A stretch of DNA of 64,000 nt from Euglena gracilis. Taxonomy: Eukaryota; Euglenida; Euglenophyceae; Euglenales. Below the pieces are notes generated by a model, which was not told the origin of the DNA, made no database searches, and worked only from the letters and a program-made list of their open reading frames with translations. The translations under genes were made by a program, and so were the position numbers. Each line of letters opens with the position of its first letter. The first letter of the stretch is position 1. Positions 10,601-22,600 of this stretch are shown piece by piece. The DNA lies in NCBI GenBank assembly GCA_039621445.1, contig CP154955.1, positions 9,722,241 through 9,786,240 on the forward strand, read 5' to 3'.

Positions 10601-13600
10601 GAGGTTATCAACTTCTTGCACACTGTTGGGGGTGGTCCACGATTGGCTGTCACAGTGGGCATCGTTTCGGGGCAAATCAGAAGGTGCTTTGTTGCATTTT
10701 TAGTGTCGATGTGCCACATAGCCCCAAACAGGCAAACAGTTGCTATTTATTTAGTATTTCCGAAGCATTTTGATCACACTGACTCCACAACCATTTCCTA
10801 ATTTCTGTTTTCTCAGGATTTTTAAACTCCTCTTCCTGAATATATTTGCCCCCTGCAAAGTTAGTGGTCCAATCTTCTTGGCCCCTATCCAAGGACAGGT
10901 AAGGGTTCAGGGGTCTGTTTGGTTTCCCTGGGGAGGTGCGAAGGTAGGTGTGTAGGTTGGTCGGTAGGTCGGTAGGTGGACAGGTCAGTTTTATTTGTCA
11001 TTTGGATTGGCTGTTTGGCCATTTCACTCTTGACCACTCCTTCGCCATCCCGGAGGTCCCGCGCTACCAGCCGGAGCAGAACCCGGTGCACTGGATCCTG
11101 AGCCTCTTCCGCAACAAAGAGCTGGACGTGGCGGAGGAATACGAGCACAGCGAGCTGTGCGCGGCGAACACCCGCGCAGGCCAATGCCATTTGGAGGTTT
11201 GCCAAATGCTGCGAAGTGGTGCCAAAGTTGACCCAGGTTTTGTGACCCTGGGGGGAGGGCCCCCCTTGGGGGGGTGTGGGGGTTTGGCCGAGTGGGTTCC
11301 CGCCGGAGGCGGGGTTTTCCGTTTTTGCCGAAGTGGGTTTTTCCGCGAAGCGCCGATACGTTTTTTGAACCCCAAAATTGACCTCCCAAAGTGGGTCCCC
11401 CCAAGCCCCCCTGGGGGGTGGGGGCCCAGGAGGTGGGTGGATGGGTGGGTGGGGACCTCCCCTCTCTCCGGGTCCTGAAAAAATATCTGCCAGTGCAAGT
11501 TTGGCAGGGAAGTTCACCTCTCAGCTTGAACTTGCTGACGTGCCAGGTGACACATTCACCCTGGGGTGCGCCGCGACGCTTGCGCCTCGGCACAGGGCCA
11601 AAGGTGCTTTTTATTATTGTTTTTTCTCTCTCGAAGAAATGTGAAACAAAAAGTCACGTTTTTCAGCCATTTTTCGGGTCAGGAAAACGATTTTGCAATG
11701 GATAAAAATGTTGGAAAATCTAAAAAAAAGTAATACAAAGTATTCATAAAAATAAATATAACAATTATAACAATTATATAAATTGATGTAAATTATGCAA
11801 ATTAAATATTAAAATATACATAAATTATAAATATTGCCAATCAATTATTCCAATACCATTCAGTTATCCAATTGTTTTCGGGGCAGGGGATCACCAAATT
11901 CTTTTCGCGCGGTCATTTGTAGGGGTCGCTCCCCCACTCCCGTGGCCTGGCCCCCGCCGGCTGGAGGCGGCCGCCTCCGACGCCGACGTCGCGCCGCCGC
12001 CCGCCGCGGGGCCCCACAAGTACCAGACGTCCCTCCCGATGCAGTTCGCCCTGCTGCTGCGCAAGTGGGGCCGGCCGGCTGTGGGCGCTGTGGGTGGCAG
12101 CGGCACACAACCCCCCCCCCCCCGAGAAGTTGCCACCCAGGCTCACATTAAAGCTGACTATACCGGTACATTCCCCCTCCTTGTCCTTGACACGGATGGT
12201 CCATGACCCCCGTTTCAACTGCACTTTTCCCGTGCCCAAAATGCCATTTTGTTTATGGCACAGTGTACACGACACAGCGTGTCCATGACCCCCCCCCCCC
12301 GTGTCAACAGCACTTTCTTGTGCTTTACGCAAGGACAGGGGGGGAACTGTAACAAGAACCCGGTTTAGGTGTGCTGATCATGTGCAGTGAATGAGGGTTT
12401 CAAAACGTCTGGTTTGGTGTAGCGGTGCAGCGGGATGTGGCTTGCGGTCTGGCACAACTCCAAAATATTTGTCTGGGCGGGGTTGGAGTCTGCCATTCAG
12501 CCCAGGTTTTACTGCCCACAGGCACACTGTCCCCGAAGTCAAACCTGCCTCTTCCCCGGAGCAGTGACTGCCCCACAGGCGGCTGAGGGGGGCCGCCTCC
12601 ACTGGCGCTGCCACGCCTACAACTGGTCTCAGTCAGGGCTGGCCATGAACCTCTCCTCGGATGTGTGAGGACTGCTGTACATTGGCTATTCTACCGACCG
12701 CCCCCCCCCCCCGGTCGAAGACGAACATTGGTGGTTGTTGGACAAGGGTGGTACTTTGGACCAGAAATTTCTGTCCAAGCGAGGAATACCAACATTCATG
12801 CAGCTGGGTGGTCTTCAGAGTAGACCCCGAGGGTTCTTGGGTTGGAACTTGGCAGTCCCGGTTGAGACTCGCCCCATCGTCATGGTCACGTGGGATGGGT
12901 TGAGCTCCACGCTCCACGCTCCAAGCTCCACGCAGCCAAGAGGGTTTGCCGGCCGGCCCTGGGGGCGGGTGGTGACGTCCGTGATCCTCGGCCTCGTGAT
13001 CGGCAGCTCCTTCTGGCGCATCCACGTGCGAGACCAGCAGTCTGCCCCGGGTCCCGGCGAGGTGGTTCGAAGAGGGGGGGGGGCGCCCAACAGCACGTAG
13101 TGAAACATTCGGTTTCCATTCATCATTGTAAAGAGGACCCCCCACCTTGTGTTGAACCCCTGTTTGGATGGGGCTTTTGCATTCGCAGGGGTAGGAATTG
13201 AACTCTGAAGCATTTTCATTTTTTTTTCACGCAGCCAAAGTTATGTTTTGTGCAAATTGTTTTTTTGCACGTAGCAACTTCTTTGAACCGTCGTTGTAGC
13301 GAGTTGTACCTCCCTCCCTTGTCTGAGCACCACCCTTGTCCAAGCACAACCCCCCTGGTGCTTGCCCATCTTTTCAAAGGTCATCTTTTCGGGGCTGCTT
13401 ATTTATGTACAGTTTTAGAGAAATTCCTTGAAAATCCGGATATTTCAGAAACTTCTGAAGCCTGATATGGTGAGATATTGTTGATTTTTGCGTCCAAATG
13501 CCTGTAAGTGCAACAGCGGATCTCCAAAACAAGGGGCATGTTTCGTTTTTGGCGCGAAGCACTGGGTTTTTTTTTTGCAGTCAAGAATGTTTCCCTTGTC

Positions 13601-16600
13601 TAAGCACCACCTCTTACCCATATTTTGGCAAATCGAGTATCCCCCCGGTGCTTACCCATGCTTTCCGGTGCTCAGACAAGGGGGGGGGGTAACCCCCCCC
13701 AAATAATGCCCCCCAGTATTATTTCTTCGCCCCAAGTCCCGACCCGAGGGGGGGGTATTATTTGGGGGGGTAATATCACTAATAATAACACCCCAAAATT
13801 TTCGAAATTTTTCGGAGTCCTGTAGGACCAAAAATAGCGTCGAAAACCCCCTTTGGTGTCACATTTTTTTTGTACTTTCTCATGAAATTTAGCGTTTTTG
13901 GAGGCCAGATGATCCAGAAAAATCGATTTTTTTTTCGAATTTGTTGTCAGAGAATGCAATTTTTACCAACATTTTCAGGTCAAAATCCGGGTCGTCGGCC
14001 TGAAACTGGGGGGGGGGGGGTAGTAACTTGGTCGTTGAAGTCGGACCCCAAGGGGGCTATTATTTGGAGGGAATATTATTTGGGGGGAGGGTTTATGCCA
14101 ATGCTGGTTTTCATGAGGGCCGTTGAACTCCATTTGCCAATCACCAACAGCAACCCCAGGACCCAGCCCTGCCTTCTCCCTCGTCAGTGTGCAGTATCTG
14201 TCGTTGGTCTTCATGGCCTTCACCTTCATGAACACATCCAGGGATGGGTGGAAGCAGCAGAAGCTTAATGCCAATAAATGTCAATAAAACACCTCCCCAT
14301 TAATCGGTATAAGCTTTTTGTCCCCCCCCCCCCCCCCCGCCCAAGCCAAGCCATATTGCCAGACCAATTTCCCAATTTCCCATGGGGGGTTGGGGTCGTC
14401 CCCCCCCCCCCCCCCCGGCCTTTCTGTGCAGCCCTGCCCCCCCCCAACAGGGGAAGCTGCCGCCGGTAGGTCGTGCGAAGAACACCCCCCACCAGCACTC
14501 CCCCCACCCCTGAAACCCGGTGCAGGGCGTGGTGGCGCGGGAGCGCAGCGTGTACTACTGCGACAAGGCCCGGCACATGTACTCCCCCTGGATCCTGAAC
14601 GGCGTGATGGCGCTGTGGGAGGCGCTCTACGTGTGCTTCAACTGCCTGCTGTGCGTGGTCATCTTCTACCCTGCCCAGGGTCTGGGGGGGGCAATCAAAC
14701 GGCCCCCTGCGAAGGGTGGCGGTGCCATGAATTTGCATCAGCATGTGCCCTGACTATCGACCTTTCTGGACAACTCACTCCCCATCCGTGCCGTATTTCA
14801 CCTGTGGGATGTCGTTGACACAGTTTTGAGCTGTGTATTCCATGCGGGTTTCTTTGGCCGGTCAAAAATGCGTAAGCCCCCAAGAATTAAGGTTGGCAGT
14901 CGATGCCCAGGGGGGTGCTGCCACTAAACATGGTGTGCACATCATTCCTCCAGCCGGCATCCACCCAACCTGATGCGTCCCATCTACGATACTTCATTTA
15001 CCGTGAAATCCACCTGTTGATGAATTTTTTTTGACCGGGAAGACTGTTTCGGTCACCATACCTAGGTGACCTGCAAAGTCTGTGGGTCACCTTTGACCCG
15101 GATAAAGGGCCGAACGTAATCCTGGACCATGGGCGGGCGGGGAGGGGGGTGAGGGGTCGGCCCCACCGTTCCATTTTTTTCCCAATCGATTTTTAGGCCA
15201 ATTTTTTTTTTCAAAGTGCCACGGTGTGAGGGGGGTTGAACAACCGGCTGAATTTTAAGACGGAGACGACTCCACCCCGGGGGGGGGGGTGCCTGGAGAA
15301 GGCAAGAGCAGCACTGGGGCGCAAGGGTGTAGACCCACCCACAGGAGCCACACCAACCACACAAGGTGAGTGCATGTCCAAACAGCGCTGGAATTATACC
15401 AGAGTTGCTCACCCGGCCGGGGGGGGCAACACAAGAGCACCGGTGTTAGGGGTCCCTGGCCACTCACCACACAAACTGGGGCAGAAGCGAAGTTAGCGCC
15501 GGCCATAAATAGACACGAAGCCTCAGTGCAACTGGGGGGAGGGGTGCCTGCCTGGGCAGGCACTCCAGGGCACTCCAAGACCCCCTCCCCCCGGGTTCGG
15601 TCAATTCCAGCCTGCCCCCCCCCCCAGGCCTTCCCACCCCCAGCCCGGCCGGCCCTGGCCCCATGGTGGGGCTGAACTCCGACGGGGGCATCATCGTGTT
15701 CTGGTACTGGAACTTCGCCCTGCCCAGAGCCCCGGCGGGGGGACCTCGGCGGCCTCCGGCGGCTGTTTTCCCGCTCCAGTGTTCCCCGACTGCCCCTCCT
15801 GATGGTGGGGGCCGGTAGCTGCGGAGCCCTGTGAAGACAGCCGAAAGAAAAGGCCGACCTGCCCCCTGGTCCAAGCACCTTCGTCCAAGCACCACTTCCC
15901 TGGAGCTTCGACAAGGGGTTTCTTCAGCGGGAGGGGACCCCCCCCCCCGGGTTCTTCGAGCCAGCCAGCGACCTCCAACTGACCCTGCGTTCTCCGTCGA
16001 AACAAAAGCCGGCACAACCCGGCGACGCTTGGCTGCACTGCCAAGCTTCGTCCAGAAGGGTCCAGCCAGCACCCTTTCCCCAGCCAACAACTTTTTTCCC
16101 AGCCGCTCGGCTGGACCTCCCCCCTGAGGGGTTCCTTCAGATATCCCCTGTGCTTGGCGATCTTTTTGTGCCACTTGGACATAAGCACAACACAGAAACA
16201 CCAAAGTTTTTGTGGTCTGGTGGTAGGGAAAAGAATACAAAACGTCTTTTTTGCTTTTTGAAAAAAAATCGCGGTTTTTTTGCTTTTTTTGTGTGTATTT
16301 TTCCCCCTCAGAATATCCACATTTTTTTCCTGCTTCCAAGTTTAATTTTTTTTCTCTAAATCAGTAAATAGTTGTTTTTGATCGAAATCTATTGGTTTTA
16401 ATTGGTTTTCTTTAATTTTTTTGTGCTAACGGATTTCTTTCTTTCTTTTTTTTAGAATCAGCATGTTCCCAAAATTTAAGAAAAATAAATATACATCAAA
16501 ATGTAATCACGCTTGAAAATTTGCAATTTTTTTTTGCATAATTTGCATGTTTTGCTTTTTGTGAACGCTTTAACTTTTTTTTTGTGGAAAATGCGAAATA

Positions 16601-19600
16601 TTGTCCAAAAACAAGCACCGTGTTGCCTAAACACGATGAAAAATCTCCCTGGAGAGGGTGAAAATATTCGGAGTCCTCTCCAGAAGAAAAGTGTGCATTG
16701 AGGGAATTTGCATTTAATTTGACTTTTTTTTGCGTTGCTTTTGCGTCGTTTTTCGATGTTCCACGTTGCGCACCCCCCCCCCCCTGCTGGTGGATTGAAA
16801 ATTTGGATGGTCTGGCTGGTCGTGTGAACAATATTCTGTGAGAAATACACATCCTTTCTGTGAGGTTTGTGGAGCAACTAGAAGACAGTTATTTGGGCCC
16901 AGGGTTGTTGTTTTTTTTTAGTCTTTGTCCCCCGAGGGAAGTGGGATAAACGTTTCGGCGACAAAGGCGACCTTTTTTTGAAAAGGTGCTATTTTTAGCT
17001 TTTTTCACGATTTTTGGCCATTTTCGGGGAAAAGTGAGTGGGTTCCGGGGGGAGGGGGTGCCCAGGGGGTGGGTGGGTGGGTGGGTGGGTGGGTGGGGGG
17101 ACCCCCCGGATTTAAAAGAAAAACCACTGTTTTGGGCCTTCTTCTTTTCACCCCAGGCCGAACTCTCAGCCGGGGGTATCCCTCACTATGTCGGGCATTC
17201 CCACCCCGGGTCTCTGCTGCCGTACATTTTGTTTGCAACCTACTTCGGGCTCTTCTGCGGGCTGTTCATGCCCCTGCAGGACCTCGTGTTGGTGCTGATG
17301 GGAGTGCTATCCTGGCCATGCCTCACCAACCCCATCTCCTCCCCTCCTCTGTGCCAGAATGACCCATGCAAAATCGGCCCCTCGGCCATTACCCCCTAGC
17401 TCTTACCCACATCTTCAGGCGCTTAGACTGTTTTTTGACGGGGTGAGTCAGAAATTGCTGAAGTGGCCCACCTGACTGACTGACTGATTTTTTTCAAACG
17501 CTAATTCCAGACACCTGTATGGCCATGATCGTTCGGTTGTTAGGGCCCTGAGTGACCGACCCTTCCCAGGCCAGTTTTGGCCCGAAATGGCCAAAACTGG
17601 CAAAACTGGCCCAAAACCACAAAACGGCCGTATCTCGGGCTGGGCAAGGAGTTGGCCCAAACCGCGCATACTGATCGATAGGGCCCTGTATCCAGGCAAA
17701 GTGATGATCCCCTCCTGGTGAAATTTCTGCGAAACCAGTTTCCGAAAAAGCAGACACCCAGGAAAAAAGTCCTTTTTGACTGCCAAGTGAGTTCCCTCCC
17801 CTCCTTTGACACCACGAAAGGCAGAAAAAACCTTCCACGGGAAAGTTGAGAGGAAAGTGATCCCCCAGGGGTGGGGTCTGTACACGATGGCATGTTTTGG
17901 GTCCAACTACAAAAGTCCGATGATGATTTTTTTTTAAATTGGTGAATATTTTTCAATGGGGCAGGCTGAATTTTAAGGCAAGACGGACCCACCCCCCCTG
18001 GGGAGGGGTGCCTGCCCGCCCAGGCACTCCAGGCACCCAGACCCCCAGGGGAAAGTCCATTGGCTGCCGACCCTCCTCTCGCTTGGAGTACGTCCCCCCC
18101 TTCTCTAACCCCTAATCCAACTAAGGGACCCCCCGGGGGGGGTCCCTTTAGTTGGAGGCTGCCGGAAACATTCCCCCTTTTCTGGTGGCCCACTGTTGCA
18201 CTTTTCAGGACTTGGTAAAAATCAACAATATCTCACCAACCAGGCTTCAGAAATTTCCGAAATTTCGAATTTTTCGATAAATTTCTCTTAAAAATGCACA
18301 CAAGAAAGGCTCCGGGGTCAAATTTTTTATTTTGCGTTATTGATGGAATAGGGTTAGGGTTAAGAGTTAGGGTTAGGGTTAGGCCTAACTTATGGATTAG
18401 GGTTAGGTGCGCAAGTTGGGCCTGAAGTAAGGCCGAACTTGCGCACCTAACCCTATTCCTTCAACAACGCAACTTTTTTTTTGCCTCCCCCTGATCCAAC
18501 TAAAGGGACCCCCCCCCTGGCCCCCGGTGGGGGTCCCTTTAGTTGGAGGCTGCCATTTTCCCTTTTCGGCGCGAACCGCTGGATTTTTGTTTTTGCAGTG
18601 AAAAATGTCCCCTCTGTCCAAGCACCACCACCCCCTGGTTCTTCCCCATTTTTGCAAGTGCTGGGACAAAGGGGGGAGGTAAGAGTCACCCCAAACCAGC
18701 CAGAGCCGCTTTTGCGGGGGGGGGGGGGCTGTGTGTGCAACTGTGAGGAAGCAGAGAGAGCCGATACGGTCTGGTGCTTGCAACAAAATTCGGCAAAATG
18801 AGTTTGACTCAGTCGTAATACCCGCCCCACCTGGACGGGGTTGACCTCGCCAGGCCGCCGACCACGCTCTTCTCCCTCATGACGGGCTACCTGCTGCCCC
18901 GGCTGCAGATCCCCTGGTGGTGGCGCTGGGTGCACTACGGCGTGCCGCTGCCGTACACGTTCCAGATCGCCACCAGCATCCAGCTGTTCTGCGAGGCGGC
19001 CGGGCAGGCGGCGGCCCACCCGCCCCTCCCCCCTTCAGCTGCCCGCCCCAGGGGTTGTATGGGAAGCTCCGCAGACATGAAGTAGGTGGTGGGGGGATGG
19101 ATGGGAAGCCCTTCGGTATTGAGGTAGGTGGTAGGGAGGGGGTCCCAACCCCCCCCCCCCGGGGGTAAGGTGGTAGGGGGGGGGTCGCTGAGCTCTTATC
19201 CCTTTATGGGTAAGAGCGAAGCTTACCCCTGGCGAACCCCCCCCCCTCGACCCCCCCCCCCCTCCCCCCCCGCCCCCCCGGGTCGGGGCCACCTCGGGAA
19301 CCGACGGATTATCACCATGATCCCGGCCCGGTACCCGGAATTTTTTTTTTCAGTCGCGAGCGACTGGATTCCTAGTTTCCGAATCACCTGGGGTTGACCC
19401 CCAACTCCCCGCCAGGCCCGAGTTATTCACGCGCAAAGGGGTCCAAACTGGGTAGGATCGGCCCGCCCCCCCTGGATAAGCCCCCCCCCCCCTTTGGACT
19501 CTGCCATTTCGGCCAAAAAATGTCAATTTTCAAAATATCTCCAAAATGAAGCCAAATCAAAGGAAATGTCCGGAGACCAAATTTGAAGCCCTTGGAACGC

Positions 19601-22600
19601 CCCATCTGCTGATATTTTGATTTCCCCGCAACTCCCCGCCTAGCCCGACATATGGCCGTTTTCGTCCCGGATGGCCGTCTTGTGCACTTTTCCCACTGTC
19701 CGACTTAGCCGTTTTCGGCCAAAATTCAGCCAAAAATCAATATTTTCAAAATATCTCCAAAATGATGCAAAATCAAAGGAAATGTCCGGAGACCTAAATT
19801 GAAGCCCTTGGAACGCTCTATCTACTGGGATTTTGGTTTCCTCGCAGCTCACCGCCCAGCCCGAGATACGGCCGTTTTTCGGCCAATTTTGGCCATTTTG
19901 TACACTTTTTCCACTGTTCGACTTAGCCGTTTTCGGCCAAAAAGCCAAAAAGTCGAAATTTTTTTTTGCCCGAAACGATGTTTTTGGGCCTCCCGGACCC
20001 AGAAAAACTGTTTTTGAGCCGAAAATGAGCGTTTTTCGACCCGCCAGCCCCCCGTTTTGGGCCGCCAACCCATTGACTTTGGGTCAAAACCGGGTCAAAA
20101 AAATCGAAAATTTTTTTTTGCCCGAAACGATGTTTTTTGGCCTCCCGGACCCGGAAAACCCGTTTTTGAGCCAAAAATGAGCGTTTTTCGAACCGCCAGC
20201 GCCCCGTTTTGGGCCGCCAACCCATTGACTTTGGGTCAAAACCGGGTCAAAAAAGTCGAAAAAAATCAAAATTTTTTTTTGCCCAAAACGATGTTTTTTG
20301 CCCTTCCGGACCCGGAGCCAAAAATGAGCGATTTTTGACCCCTTGGCCTCCCGTTTCAGGCACAAAACCCTTGCATTTCAGTCCAAAGAGCTCCACGGAG
20401 TGGCTGGTATATATGGGGGGGTCAATGAAGGGGTGGGGGCGCGCTTATTAAGAGCTCAGCACTATTAAAAACCTGGTCCGGACCACCCCCCCCCCCCTTA
20501 GATGTTGGGAGGGGGGTCCAGACCCCCCACCCCCCTCCTTGACAGGTGCCAAAAATAGCAGAAAATGAGCAAACACACCCCTTTTGCTGACTTTTGGACA
20601 TATTGCCCATTTTTTGATGTGTTGGTGTTTCCCCCCCCCCAAAAATTGTTCAAAAAATTTCAAAAAATGACCAATTTTGGATCGATTTTCAAAGAAAAAT
20701 TAGGGATTTTTGACCGATTTCGACCCGATTTCCGACCCCTTGCCCGTCCATGAAATCGAAAAATTTTCGCCCCCCCCCCTCAGTTTCGAGGTAGGAGGGG
20801 GGGGGGCAACCCCCCCCCGTGTCGGGAGGGGGTGGTCCGACCCCCCCAAGGCTTCCCATCCATCCCTGCCCCACCCCTGCCCTCCTCCGAGATTCCCGTA
20901 CAAGCCTGCCCACCCCCTGCCAGTTCCGGCTTTTGGCCTGCTATGCATGCATTAATTGGAGTGTCGTCGTCATTGGTGCCGTGGCCACGGTGCTTCCTGT
21001 GGGGGGGGGTAGTTGATGGGAAATGGACAGATAAACAAACGCAACCAGACAAGGTTTTTTTGATGGTTTGGCCAACAGCCACTATACATCAAAACGAGCC
21101 GTCAAGGTCAAAGTCGTGGGTGCCCCCCCCCCCAGCGGGGCCCCGGAAGCCGTCTGCGTGCGATAAGGACTGGCACACCCCTGGGGACTGCGCCACGTTC
21201 CCCTTGCCCAGGCGCTAGGGTGGGCCCCTCCCCTTCCTCACCACAGGCTTCCATGTCACGGTTTTCCAACCCCCCCACCTTTGTGCTCGTGGACGGCCCT
21301 GGCGTTGAGGACCGCCCCGGTCAAGCAGGGTTGAAAACCCGACAAATTCAATTTTTTTTGGCGTTTTGGGTGGATGGATGAGGGTCCGAGGACGCCAGAA
21401 ATCCCCCCGCTGATGTCCGCCCACTTTTGCCGGAAAATAAAACGCTGAAGTTTTTCCCAGCTGTTTTTGCTCTGGGCTCTTCATTGAATGTTCTGGGACG
21501 ATTTTTTTTTTTGGATTATGCACCGCACTGCCTCAGAGAGACCCCACTCCCTGTGTAAGGGACGCGCTTGGACGGCTTTTCAGCGGCCCGGACCCCAAAT
21601 AATGAGGCAGGTGCCCGGTCACAGGAACCTGTCTCCTGCTGCCAGCGGCAGGGTTTTTTTATATATAGTCTTGGTCCCCCGGGGGGGAGGGAGGGGGTTG
21701 GGTGGGTGGGTGGGTCCGGCCGAGCCCCCCCCCCCCAAGGGGGGTGGAGTATACTTTTCGGCGCCGAAGGCACCAAATTTTTTAAAAAAGGTGCTATTTT
21801 TAGCATTTTTCACGATTTTTTTGCCATTTTCGGGGAAAAGTGGGTGGGTCCCCCGGGACCCCCCCCCCCGGGCCCACCCTCCCCCCTGGTCTTAAAAAAA
21901 AAGCCCCTGGCCAGCGGCCCTTCCGATGGACTGTTCTCCATGTGGCGAAGAGGTATTTTTTTCTTTTTTTTGTGTTTAGGCTGGCCACCCGGGGGGGGGA
22001 GCCCCAGAAGATGAGGGTTGGGCTGAGTGGGTACTGGGTGCCGCCCTGGAGGGATTTTTTTCCGGCACAAAGCAACCAAAAGTTTTTTGGGCCCCAATAT
22101 TGACCCCAAAAGAGCCCCCCCCCCCCTAGAGGGCTCCCAGAGGATGGGTGGGTTGGTCGGTCGGTGGATGGTTGCCTCACCTCCCCTGCCCCCCAGAATA
22201 GCCAAAACTTGGAGATGAAGGCCCAAGGACCCCCCCCAAAACGCGGTTTCCGGCCATCTTTGACCCCTTTCCCCCAAAATTTTCGGCATTTTGCACCGAA
22301 AATTTTGTGATCCAGTCCAGCTTCGCCGGGCTGGCCCGAACTTTATTTGCTTCGCCGGGCTGGCCCGAACTTTATTTCAGCCCTGGGAATGGGAGGTGCC
22401 CGGTCCGTCCCCATCTCAACTCGGGGCGGGGGGGTGCAAATGCTGTTTTTGTGTTTTTTTCCCCCTGGGTTCTTCGGGTTTGGTGAAATTTGTGTTTTTG
22501 GATTTTTTTTGGATTTTTTTTGTGTCGCGTTTTTTGAGGTTCCATGTTGAGTTCCCCCCCTGCCCAGCTGCATCCCGGCGCCTGCCCCCGGTCAGCAACG

